Source: Eutypella sp. D-1
Taxonomy: Eukaryota > Ascomycota > Sordariomycetes > Xylariales > Diatrypaceae
Reading direction: 5' to 3'
NCBI GenBank assembly: GCA_023313575.1
Contig: JAJTTP010000002.1
Coordinates: forward strand, 3,162,001-3,226,000
Length of the DNA stretch: 64,000 nucleotides
Part shown: one piece after another, positions 48,405 through 58,398 of the stretch
Layout: each line of letters begins with the position of its first letter
Position numbering within the stretch: the first letter of the stretch is position 1
Made by a program: the position numbers and the translations under genes
Notes under the pieces: generated by a model
Seen by the model: the letters and a program-made list of their open reading frames with translations, nothing else
Database searches by the model: none
Told to the model about the DNA's origin: nothing

Positions 48405-50444
48405 ATGGCGTATCCCTCGATGAGAGCGCCGTTCCCCCCTCCATGGCCCGCCTACCATGGCGGTCCACCTCGCGTCGCGGCGTCGGAGGGACAGATCAGC
48501 GGCGACGACGATTTCATGACCGAGCCCGAAAGGGACCTTCGCCATAATAATACCAAGCGGGGTCGCGCCCGTAGAGCGCCCGTCCGAAGCGCCACTGATG
48601 GTCTTCGCAGCAAAGACTTAAATCGTATGGAAGGGCGGCTTCGTGACCGACAAGGTGGCAGGTCCCGCAGCCAAGGCCCCCATGATTACAACCTATACAG
48701 CGACCCCAGAGCAGCCCCCGCAGACGGCTACACCTACCCACGATACCCCCCCGGACCTGCCACTGCTCCCAATTACGAGGCCGGTGGTCAGGGTACCGCT
48801 CCGTACTACGACCCCTACGGAAATGCTTTTGGCGCTTCTGCCCCTGCTGCAATGCACACCGGATATGCACACATGGGAGGCAACCCCGCTGATCCCATGA
48901 ACCCATTTGGCCTCTATGGTGCACCGGCCGAGGCGCACGCTGAACCGCAACCCTCAGCCCCACCCCGACGGTCGCGTGCACGTCCACGTGAGGAGTCAGA
49001 TCTGAGCAGGCTGAAGCAGGATATCAATGCCATCAATTTGGGCAGAGACATGCACCGAGAGGATCCATACATGCGACAGCATACCGAGCCAGAGGTGATG
49101 GAGGCAGCGGACATGTACCGCACTGATGAACGCAGGCGTAGAAAGAAGGCTTCTCAGTCTCAGAGACAGGCAGAGGCCAGAAAGCAACAGGACGAGATGG
49201 CGCGCGAGTTTGAGCGCCAATTCTTTGAGACGTATAACCCTCGTCCGATGGATGGTTCGGGCTTCCGCGGCTCGTCAAACTACGATATGGAGGCTATGAT
49301 GAGAGCTCTTCTCTCGGACCCTCGTTCACGGGATTACCTGCAAGGGCAACAGGGCTATCGCCCCGATGAGATGAATCGTCTCCTCAATCTCCTGCGCCAC
49401 CATGATCGTCTCAACGACAATCAGAATCCCATTGCAAGGCTCTTGGCACAGCAGAATGGTTCTGTCGATCGGGACGGAATCTTGAAGAGGCTCGATGATA
49501 TGATGTATCACCAGAGGCGCCTCGAAGAGACGGTGGGAGAGTTACTGTATCGGGTTCGAGACGACGCTGTGACGCCTCGCCCAGCTTCCTCGGCTAGGCC
49601 TCGACTCCCCGCAATCGACCGAGCGCCCGCCTCTGTCTCCTCTGCTCGACACTCGTTGGATGACGATATCCAATCCCTACGAGAGTCTCTTCAACGCCTT
49701 CCGATGGGTAGGGACGGCCAGACACCGTTGCCTCCTGAGGTCGAGGAGATACTGTCTAAGCAGTCTACAGAGGCCACCCTTCAAGCTCTCCGTCACCGCA
49801 GCCGCCCAGGAAGCCCCAATGAGTCTGAAGAGTACTCTGCGCCAAAGTACCGCGAACCTCGCAGGAAGAGCACCAAGAACAGTGGCCGTCTTCGTCAGAG
49901 GATGGGACCTACCGATATTGACGACACCGAGGACATGGGTTACGAAAGTGACGAGGGCTTCGATATGGTTCCCCAGCAGCATCATGCCAATGGGGGCCGA
50001 AGACGACGGGCAGGCCAGAGTAGCCGACGTGATGATCCAGGTGACACCACTGCAGCAGACGAGGTCGACATTGATGCCACGCGCCCATCTAGGTCGTCCG
50101 GCGGTAGGAGGGGCCGTGGGATCCGAATCCGACCCGCAACAGAAGCTCCCGCCGTCCCTAATCCGCGGATGCCCAGCAGAAGCAAGTCCCGGCCCAGGCC
50201 TGCAATCGGAGCAGCTCGGCGGTCCGGCCCCCTTACCCCCGACTATGAACTGGAGGAATCCGACGAGGAATCAGATGAGGACTGGGATGAGCCCAACCCC
50301 TTCTCCACCGGCCCCTCTCGTGCCCCCAGCCAGCACCGCTTTGGGCCGTCCCACACCGCTCAGACCGCCAGCAGACGATGGCGCGCCGGAAGCGCGGGCA
50401 TCAAGGGCAGGCCTCGCGCTCCCTCGCCACCCCGTGTGGGTTAA
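48405..50444 (+). CDS. large disordered Arg/Pro-rich hypothetical protein
   Basis: A single exon of 679 residues starting MAYPSMRAPFPPPWPAY. The N-terminal third is rich in Pro, Gly, Tyr and Ala and has low complexity. A basic helical stretch (RRRRKKASQSQRQAEARKQQ, about residues 242-261) leads into the only ordered-looking part, about residues 262-390, with helices around FERQFFETY, MEAMMRALLSD, EMNRLLNLLRHHDRLND and RRLEETVGELLYRVRDD. The C terminus has Arg-rich patches and an acidic segment (ELEESDEESDEDWDEPNP). No catalytic domain is visible and I do not recognise a family; a nuclear or nucleic-acid-associated scaffold is only a guess. A 300-codon open frame in another plus-strand frame (49660-50562) overlaps its 3' half and is most likely a composition artefact. 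Confidence 0.75.
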   Translation: MAYPSMRAPFPPPWPAYHGGPPRVAASEGQISGDDDFMTEPERDLRHNNTKRGRARRAPVRSATDGLRSKDLNRMEGRLRDRQGGRSRSQGPHDYNLYSDPRAAPADGYTYPRYPPGPATAPNYEAGGQGTAPYYDPYGNAFGASAPAAMHTGYAHMGGNPADPMNPFGLYGAPAEAHAEPQPSAPPRRSRARPREESDLSRLKQDINAINLGRDMHREDPYMRQHTEPEVMEAADMYRTDERRRRKKASQSQRQAEARKQQDEMAREFERQFFETYNPRPMDGSGFRGSSNYDMEAMMRALLSDPRSRDYLQGQQGYRPDEMNRLLNLLRHHDRLNDNQNPIARLLAQQNGSVDRDGILKRLDDMMYHQRRLEETVGELLYRVRDDAVTPRPASSARPRLPAIDRAPASVSSARHSLDDDIQSLRESLQRLPMGRDGQTPLPPEVEEILSKQSTEATLQALRHRSRPGSPNESEEYSAPKYREPRRKSTKNSGRLRQRMGPTDIDDTEDMGYESDEGFDMVPQQHHANGGRRRRAGQSSRRDDPGDTTAADEVDIDATRPSRSSGGRRGRGIRIRPATEAPAVPNPRMPSRSKSRPRPAIGAARRSGPLTPDYELEESDEESDEDWDEPNPFSTGPSRAPSQHRFGPSHTAQTASRRWRAGSAGIKGRPRAPSPPRVG

Positions 50445-51278
50445 GACGTGGTCGGTATTCAAGGAGTTTTCGGGTGAAGTTATCTACTGGTTTCCTATTT
50501 CTATTGGTCCTATTGATGTTGCATGCATGAGATTGTTTTGCATTAGCCGCGCAACTGTTTGATGAAGATACTGTTCCAATGAAGACTTTCTATTTTTTTG
50601 ACCAAGAAGCATCTTAAACCCAATTTTGACGCCAGTCTTACGAATCTTATGAGTCCATGTTCTCCTCAACTTGTCACTTCAGACCGACTGTCACTCGCTC
50701 AGCACTAAATCAAATATTTTGTCCCTGAATCAACGTGCACGAAGATCACGTATCTGACTTATTGTGATGTATCACCTTTGACGCCTGCTACATCATGAAT
50801 AAAGACTTATTGGCCTGTACTTGGTGGCCTGTAAAGTCACTCGCTCTCACAGCTGGGGGTCATGAGCCCATACAACCTTCGTATGAGATTTGGACAATCT
50901 CAGGTTGTATAAGCTCCGGGCTTAAGCGCTTAACAGACCTATGAACACTGTGACGTGAAAGTGGCCGAAAACGCTCCACGCCAACAGCAGCAGCATTGGA
51001 GGTTTTGGACACGACTGAAGTTATTGTGATAATCATGTAGCTATGGTGGTTTGTACAACGTGGTCTTATTTTGAAAAGAGTGCTGTATTCATTACAGAAC
51101 GACTGCATAAGGGGAATGCGATGCCGTGCGGCACGTATCTGCATAATATGTCTACGTGTTTCCAATCTTTCGACACGATCTGAGGTGTTACCTGATGTTA
51201 ATGCCACTAAAATAGAGAAAATTCTATTATATACCTAATGAATGTCGTTTAGGAACGGCCTCGATTTCACTCCTCTTT
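50445..51278. other. convergent intergenic region
   Basis: 3' regions of the disordered-protein gene and the GRDP-like gene. Nothing further seen. Confidence 0.6.
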
Positions 51279-51621
51279 CTAACCACCACCGCCCCCTCCA
51301 CCGCACTGTTGCACTTTGAGTCAGCATACGATCAAGAATCAAGATGAGCAGATGATACTTACGCCTCCGCCTCCACCACCTCCGCCGCCGCAACCTCCAC
51401 CGCCGCTTCCTCCGCCACAGCCTCCCGCCGCACCACCGCACTGCCGGGTATCGTGAGTTGAATGTTCCAGCCATATGACCTGAGTATTTCATATCAAAGG
51501 ACGAAGCAGGCAATAGAGAGAGACTTACACTACCACAGCCACCGCCTCCTCCACAACTGCCGCCAGCGGCACCGGCGCAGGCGCCAGCTGCCGTACCTCC
51601 ACCACATGTTCCAGCAGCGCA
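51279..51621 (-). repeat. three tandem phase-0 mini-exons encoding the Cys/Gly-rich tail
   Basis: Exons 51621-51529 (31 codons), 51440-51363 (26 codons) and 51305-51279 (8 codons plus stop) all start TGC after CAG, are phase 0 on both sides and encode Cys-Gly-Gly patterns. Introns between them are 57-88 bases. The layout suggests exon duplication. Confidence 0.8.
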
Positions 51622-54221
51622 CTGCGATATCTTAAGTCAGCCCCACCTCATTTTCGTGTCCCTTGCATGAAATGGCCACTTACGGCTCCATGGACACCAC
51701 TCCCTACATGAACTGTTGTAGGATCATAAGGGTATATGACTGGTGTCATATACATAGGGTAAACCTACGAAGGAAAAACAGAGTCAGTTCTATTGTAGTG
51801 CCAGACTTAGAGTCGGCTGCAGCCGCTTGGAGCGTGACCATCATAGGGAATACGGTGGTTTTCTTGGTCATACAAAGAAGGAAGATTTGCTCACCCATGG
51901 CCCATACATCATGTATGGGTAGCCCCAGTAGTTCTGGTAGTATTCACCCTTTGGAGGGAGATCTTCACCTCTCTTCTTAGCCCGTCTTTGTGCCTTATTG
52001 TAGTTATATTCCAGGTGTTGTTGCATCCGTAGAGCTCTCCGCTGTCTAATCCGCTCCAGTGTGTGCCTGGTACATTTCGTCTGGATGGAGTTGTGGGCCG
52101 AGATATGAGCGCTCGCATCAGGCGGACAGAGCTTCGCACGACCGGACTCATGGAAAGAATCGTCCACTGAGAAATTTTCGAGACGATTTAGCATACGCTT
52201 TGCAAAGAGAGGGAGAACAACCACCTACCACTATCATTCTTCGATACGCCTAGCAATTTCCCGACGGTAGATACGTGACTGGCTCGAATACTTTCGCAGT
52301 ACCAGCAAGTGCATTCAGAGTAAACTTCACCATAAATCTCTTGGTATTTCTTGCTGGTCCATTGGAAAGAACTCGTCAGCTTGATCTCGTCGATTTTGTC
52401 GTCATGGTCAATGAATTTGCCTGTCTCAGCTGTCATCCTCGAGAAGTAAGCCGACGGCGTCAGCTGGTACGTGTGCTGTTATAGTAATCATTAGCTCCCC
52501 GAGCCACCAAGAGCTTTGCGCACGATGAACACTAACCCAGGCCAAGTCGACGTCGAGCGTTGGCACAGCGACATGATGGGGGTTGGTAGCCATTATATGT
52601 GTGAACCGATTGAACTTGTATATGAGGCGAGTCATCGTCTCGGTAGCAGCTGGACTATGAATCCAATCGATCTAATCCTAATGAGCCTTGATCATAGCGG
52701 TGGGTATATCTGGTGCCCAGGCATTACTTACCTGGTACATCTTGTCCGTGAAGATGCTTTGGCGATGCACGGCGCTCGCCAGATCAAGGGCAAATGGATG
52801 GATGTTGTTCCAGTAACGAGACATCATCTTTCGTACATGAATCTTAGCAATAGATGTCAGTTTATAGTAGCGAAACCTGTGCTGTTGCCCGTCGATTCGG
52901 GCTAGCGTGAAGTGGTTGATAGGGGCTATAGCGTCTTCTATGGCTTGGCGAACTTCTTCCATCGATGACGGTCCTATGCTCGATCGCATGAGCAGTGAAG
53001 ACGACCTCTGGGTAGCCAAATATCGAAGTAATCTGTTTGGAAAGGTCTGTGGGAATGGGTTTCCTTGTGGGCCTGCAGGAATCCGTGTGGGTAGACCAGT
53101 AGCTATTGCCAATATCGTACCCGGCATGGGGTAACCGTCCGCTAAGAGGGCTTGGAAGTCTTTCCAGAAGTGCTTAGCTTGGAGAAGCCCATGGTCTACA
53201 TGTGTACCGCAAAGTGAACAAATTTTGAGGAAGTTCTTGTCACCGTAACCACTGCCGGCAAGAATATCGCTGTGTGATAAGCCGCATGTCGTCCAGGGGA
53301 TTCGCAGCGTCTTGGTGCAGGTGGGACAATCAAGTTTCTTGGTTTCTGGATCACTGAGGTTGTCCCATTCTTTCCCAGTTCTCGCTTTCCAAGACCTTTT
53401 GCATTCATTAGTGACTTGGTAGTTGAAATGTACATCGATAGCAGCATTTATCAGGTTCCAGGGCATGCCCCGGTGCCATAGCTCTCGGCGTCCATAGCGA
53501 ATGCAGTCCTCGAGGTAGCATTGTGGATTGAGCATGTGAGCGTGCCAAACTAGCATGACATCTATTGTAGAAGTATTAGCTGGGTTCCCAAACCATACTT
53601 AAGCGAGAGCCTACCGAGTGGCGGGAGCATTGAGGGATCGAAGGCCATCGGCGGCTTCTCATGCACGAAACCTGCGTACTTGGACGTGTCTTCACCTTCC
53701 ATGTCGGCTTCCTTCAGGCGATCGCCTGGAAGGGAATGCCACCACGCCTCGTATCTTTCAGCTGCTCTGGCAACATACAGGGCCCAACGCTTTTCACGGA
53801 ATTTCGCTAATGCTCTTGCGACCCGTTGTTCAGGATCGATTTGCGAAGCTGTGTCTTTACTCCAGAGTTGATCACTCATTATGAGGCTTTGGCGATCCAG
53901 CGTATTCTCGTGTATCCCCCAGAGGCCGTTCGTATACCCAATGTCTTCTTTGAGCTGGTGGAAAGCATAGAGTAGCTTCAGGTGAGCTAGGCAGGTGTCC
54001 GGCGAAAGGTCGGACGGGGCATCAGGAAGGCTAAGGGATGAAAATGCGGAGGTAAGTGCAGCCAGTGCTTCCGGCGTGAGGCCAGATTCACTAGGAACGC
54101 TCGGCATGTTTGGCTGTGTCTGCCCACTATCCACGGGTGTATACGGTGGTGGACTCAAGCCCGAACCCGATGGATGAGAACCGCCGCTGGCGCCTTCTTC
54201 GGCACGACCCGAGACACCCAT
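51279..54221 (-). CDS. GRDP-like (DUF1399, glycine-rich domain-containing) protein, nine exons
   Basis: Exons 54221-53615, 53561-52732, 52671-52537, 52475-52275, 52224-51895, 51764-51684, 51621-51529, 51440-51363 and 51305-51279 keep phase throughout (2,382 bases, 793 residues). The GRDP-like signatures are the paired tryptophan-histidine motifs: DVMLVWHAHMLNP (exon 2) and VDLAWHTYQLTPSAY (created across the exon 3/4 junction), plus CPTC and CSLCG cysteine pairs in exon 2 and CTCWYC in exon 4. Exon 5 holds a basic stretch and a Tyr-rich YYQNYWGYPYMMYGPW. Exons 7-9 are Cys/Gly-rich, each beginning with a TGC codon right after a CAG acceptor, and end in poly-glycine. Plant and fungal members are linked to stress and development, but the biochemical role is unknown. 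The N-terminal 90 residues are Pro/Ser-rich and disordered. Confidence 0.9.
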
Positions 54222-57161
54222 GGTATATTTGATTACTCATAAAATTGACGACAGTCAATGAGTTCGGAGTTGAAGTGGTGCAATCGGTGAGCAATGTAGA
54301 TAGTCGGATGAATATCAAAATCGTGCAAATGGTTTTTTGAAGTTATGATGATAGAGCAACTTTCATAAGTACTACTTTTTAGCATTACGAGGAGGTGTCA
54401 AGCTTATTTAAAGTCGTCCATCGCGACCGACATATCAACTTTGGGTGACGTCAAATCTGCCTACCAGCTGTTATTTGACCTATCAGGTCAAAAGGCACAG
54501 TAAGACGGTGTTAATCTGGAATATTTAGTGGCGTTCCTGAAAGCCTTGATGTCTTCCTTCGGTGTTACCCTAGCTCTAGCGGTCGGGCGCTTACTACTCC
54601 CAGTCCGAGTTTGTATACAAACATCTAGGTTCGAACCTTTTCTCATGCTAGAGCTAACCTTCCGTATTATGCTCAGCTACACAAGTCGCATTCCCTAAAC
54701 GCGCCGATATTCGTAAGCATCCCGAAAGAAGTAGTCCAAGTGAAAGTCAAATATGTAAATATATGGCAGTTGACCGAGGTTTGAACCAGATGACGTTAGC
54801 GTGTTCTACAAGGCGGAAGGATGCAGATCTCCAGGCGGATCACGAGGCGGTGCAACTGCAACATCAGCCGCGCTGTTTATCGGTATTGTACTGGGCCTAT
54901 TACCTGGAGACACGAACATAAGATGTGTAAATAATATGTAAATAAATGCTGGGTCGCTTTGGGTGTGTCAACACTAGCTGTTGTTGTATTATAATTGGCG
55001 TTAAACAGCTTCTCCATCTAAGGACTGCACATAGTACTATTAAGTGATCATGCTGTCCTCCCAGTGCAGGTGTTAATACGCACCATGCACATCAAGTCTC
55101 AAGTTTCAGCTGTTGGGGCAAGATTAGACCCCCCCCCCCCCAATTCCTGGGGCAAACCTTATGTTCCTAAACTCCATTTCCTAAAGCATATCATATGTCC
55201 ACAATCCTGCAGGTGACACAAGCCGTGGCAGAAAATGCGTTGGATCCACAAATGAATCTAGTTACTGTAGGATGGGATGATATAGTTTGACGTAAAGTCT
55301 ATCGCAAGGCAAAATAGAGCAGACAGGCTCACCATCTCGTCTGCAAGAGATGGGTTCTAAAAAGGGTAAATATAGTGGTGAACCCATCGCACCCAAGGAG
55401 ACAGTGCTAATTACTCTTTCGCACCCAAGGCCTGCATGTTATGCGTCCCTGAATGTCTTTCCCTATCCCCTTCAAAAATCTGATGCAGATGATGCTCGCT
55501 TTCTCGAGAGGCACGGATCCCTCGCAGTTGTTGCCTTGCAGATATGAGAACCCACACCTAGCTAGTTGACCCTTCTTATTCGAGGGTGCTGCCCAGGTTG
55601 TCACTACCGCCACATCTGGCAAATGGTACCAGGGTTCTGGATGAACCGGATGTCTATCCGCACTCGGGTGCATAAGTGCTATGCGTTAGGGAGGTAGCAT
55701 CGTGCCGTTGCCTTTCTGCCCTGTTCGTTGCCTTGAAAAAAGCATCCACTGTGTCGGAGCCATAGACCTACAGGTGCCAGCGACGTGGGCTCCCGTGACA
55801 GGCCAAGACAGGGTTTATGATGAGATGAATTCACCCTTCCCTAACGCCTTGGGGTTGAGAGGAAACTAAGGCAATCTAGTCTAGGACTTGCCGTATATCC
55901 CTAGTCTAGATATATGTACCGACATCAGTGCTGCGGCCTCTTGGAATTTGTGGCTGTCTATAAGCGATAAGTCCAGGATGTTTAGATATAGATAGACAAC
56001 CAAGCTCTCACGGAGGCGGTAGGAGAATCCCGACAGACCGGTGCCGGCTAGCTGCGTGATCTCTGTACTAGGGTGAACAATGCACGATAGCTCATTAATG
56101 CATCCTCACAAATGCATCAACAGGCTGTTTGCCAGATTCTCGGAGTAGGGACTTGGAGGATATGTCTCTTTTTGGGCGGCCATTTGTGCAGGAACTATCT
56201 TTCTCGAGGAATTAATAGGGCATTCCCAGCTGGAGGGTTCGACCCCACGGTGCCAAGCACAGCGGCGTCGCGTTCCGGCCCTTGCTAGGCCTGTCATTGG
56301 GGCGGGATCTAGAAATCAGCGGCACCCCTCATATGCTCAGACCCCTGTCTTGCTTGGTAACCTAATATTAAGCAGGAGACCTGGTGCTCTTTCTATTCCT
56401 TGACCCTACCCAACCGGTCCAGATTGGCCCTTGCTATCACCGCGTCCTGCCTTGCCTGAAGTGAATCGCGTGCCCTTCAGTTGACCGAGCTGGTGGTAAA
56501 TGCTCGACGCGGGAATCGGCCGATCCACTAACACTGTAACAATTGGCGTCGACCCCCTGCGCATTTACTGCAGTTTTTACTGCAGTTGGCTATTAGCTGC
56601 AGAAGCAAGAAATGCCTCGTCTCATTTCCTGCTTAATTCATCACCCTTCTCTCGCATCTCATCGTCACATCGTCTGATTTTTCCAATCCCATGCAACTTC
56701 AGTCACCGTCAGACCGGATCCCTCCCGCTGGCGCGGTCGCGAGACGTACCGGCAGTAGTCGGTAAAGAAGAAAGGATCCGGAGTCTCGGGTCGTCTGCTC
56801 TATCTTTTAGCAAGGTGTTGGTCCGCCAGATTGGGTCGCAATATTGGAGAAGTAATAGATCCCGCCCGCCTATGCATGTTCTGCGGGAACAACCGTATCT
56901 TATTAGTGCGCCCGCTAAAGGAGAGATAGAAAAAGGGGAATACGTGAACCACTTCCCCGGGTCGCGGCTTAGGTGAATAGATAGAGCCGCTGGCCACAAG
57001 CTGAGCATATTTAAGGCAGGACAACCTTGGGTTTAAGTTTCAACGGTTGTGCCCACAGTGTTGTTCACTTAGCCTCAGTCTTCTATATTAACTTGCACCT
57101 CTCTTTATATCACGGGCGCAACATTCATTCCTCGCGGCCTATTCATGTCGTCTGCGGCACC
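54222..57161. other. 2.9 kb intergenic region with palindrome cluster
   Basis: No supported gene. It holds the palindrome cluster 54571-54656, a run of 13 C at 55129-55141, and short open frames without motifs. A GGGTTCGACCCC word at about 56237-56248 resembles a tRNA T-arm but has no matching acceptor stem. Confidence 0.55.
54571..54656. repeat. palindrome cluster with tRNA-like arms
   Basis: Within 86 bases there is a perfect 10-base outer inverted repeat (TAGCTCTAGC at 54571-54580 and its complement at 54647-54656), a 4-bp stem with a seven-base loop (54596-54610), a 14-base perfect palindrome GTTTGTATACAAAC (54609-54622) and GGTTCGAACC (54628-54637), which resembles the pol III B box. 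TAGCTCTAGCGG also partly fits the A box. It is not a canonical tRNA; it could be a tRNA-derived SINE piece or another structured element. Confidence 0.4.
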
Positions 57162-58398
57162 ATGGATCCACCAGATGATGAGATTGACTATGCGGGCATC
57201 GGTGAGGATAGGTCCATTCGTATTGGAAGCGACCGTTGCTTCCGCGACTATTCGCCGGGTGACACGATTCTTAGTCTGAGCGACGATGGGAGGGCAATGT
57301 AAGATGCGACCACGACCTTCCATATCCTGGGCAAGTTTCTGTCCAGCAACCAACCCCTGACACACCGTCATACACGCCTTTAAAGTCATAGGCTAATCAC
57401 CGCTCTAGATATACGGGATGTATTCCCTCCTTCGGAGCCCCTACTGCCCTTGGCTCTGTTAGTGCTTCAGCAGAAGCAGTTCACGATCCCATTCCTCTCC
57501 ATCAAGACGCCCTCCTAGCTGCTAGTTCCCGTCGCTCATCTTCGGGCAGTAGCAGTGGCAGCAGCCGCACGCCACTTGGTCGATTCCGGCGTGACGAGCA
57601 GCCTTACGAAAAGCTAGCGCTACAGCTTTCAGCCGCTGACGCCAGTCCTGGCACACCAGTCAAGGCTCTACAATCAAATCGTACCCTGTCCTTAGATGGA
57701 AAACGGGCGGCGGTAGAGCTAGATATGATCTCGAGAGACGGGGACACGAACATACCGCCAGCCCCACACCTCCATCCCCGAGGCCATGACATCCCTCTTC
57801 CCCTCTCCGCACCCCAACTCCCGAGGACCGTGCTGGCACGGTCCACATCGGGAAGCGCGGCGCAGGCGCTGAAGGCAACCGCAGATGAACTTCGTGAGAA
57901 GCAGAGGTTCATGAGGACTCCTGCCTGGGAAGATTTCTCGTCCGAGGAGCAGGCGAAGTTCATGCATGAAGTGTACGTGCACCACCCCATTCTTTTATTT
58001 CCTGTTTTATTCCACCCCCCCCCCCCCCCTTTCACAAATCTGCAATCTTTGTTGCATCCTCACTCATTCCATTCTCCCACGTCCTACCCGTTCTTCCTCT
58101 CCCTCCCTTCCTCTTTTCCAGGGCATGCCAGCTCAGTTATGTTAACAGACAAAACCAATCGGCAGGTTTCTCCTCCGCCGTCGCGTCCGGGCCCTTGAGC
58201 TCCCACGGGAATCAAAAGCCGTGCGGGTTCGGAAGCGGAAACACACGCCCAGGGACTCGCATGACCGGTCGACGTCAGCACCCACAACCACGGGTGAGAG
58301 GAAGAGTAGTCAGGAGTCAACCAGGTAGCAGCTTATTCTTCGGTCTTCTTTGGGCGATGAACCCCAAAATTCTTCTAAGACCTATTGTACACTTTTGA
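57162..58398 (+). CDS. hypothetical Ser-rich protein, three exons
   Basis: Exons 57162-57298, 57409-57972 and 58122-58398 (GTAAGA/CTCTAG and GTACGT/TTCCAG introns) give 325 residues in consistent phase, starting MDPPDDEIDYAGIGEDRSI. The first exon is acidic. The second is Ser/Ala-rich and disordered (SSRRSSSGSSSGSSRTPLGR), followed by a better conserved-looking helical segment LKATADELREKQRFMRTPAW and EEQAKFMHEV, joined to ACQLSYVNRQNQSAGF. The Arg-rich C terminus is less certain: another acceptor choice 14 bases further on would put an alternative, more lysine/arginine-rich tail in frame. I do not recognise a family. Intron 2 contains a run of 15 C. Confidence 0.6.

Noticed and set aside
49660..50562. 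300-codon open frame overlapping the disordered-protein gene in another frame
   Set aside because: Long out-of-frame openness is expected in GC-rich, Arg/Pro-rich coding sequence. Only conservation of the second frame would revive it.
56230..56255. GGGTTCGACCCC resembling a tRNA T-arm
   Set aside because: No D-arm, anticodon stem or complementary acceptor stem at the right distance on either strand.
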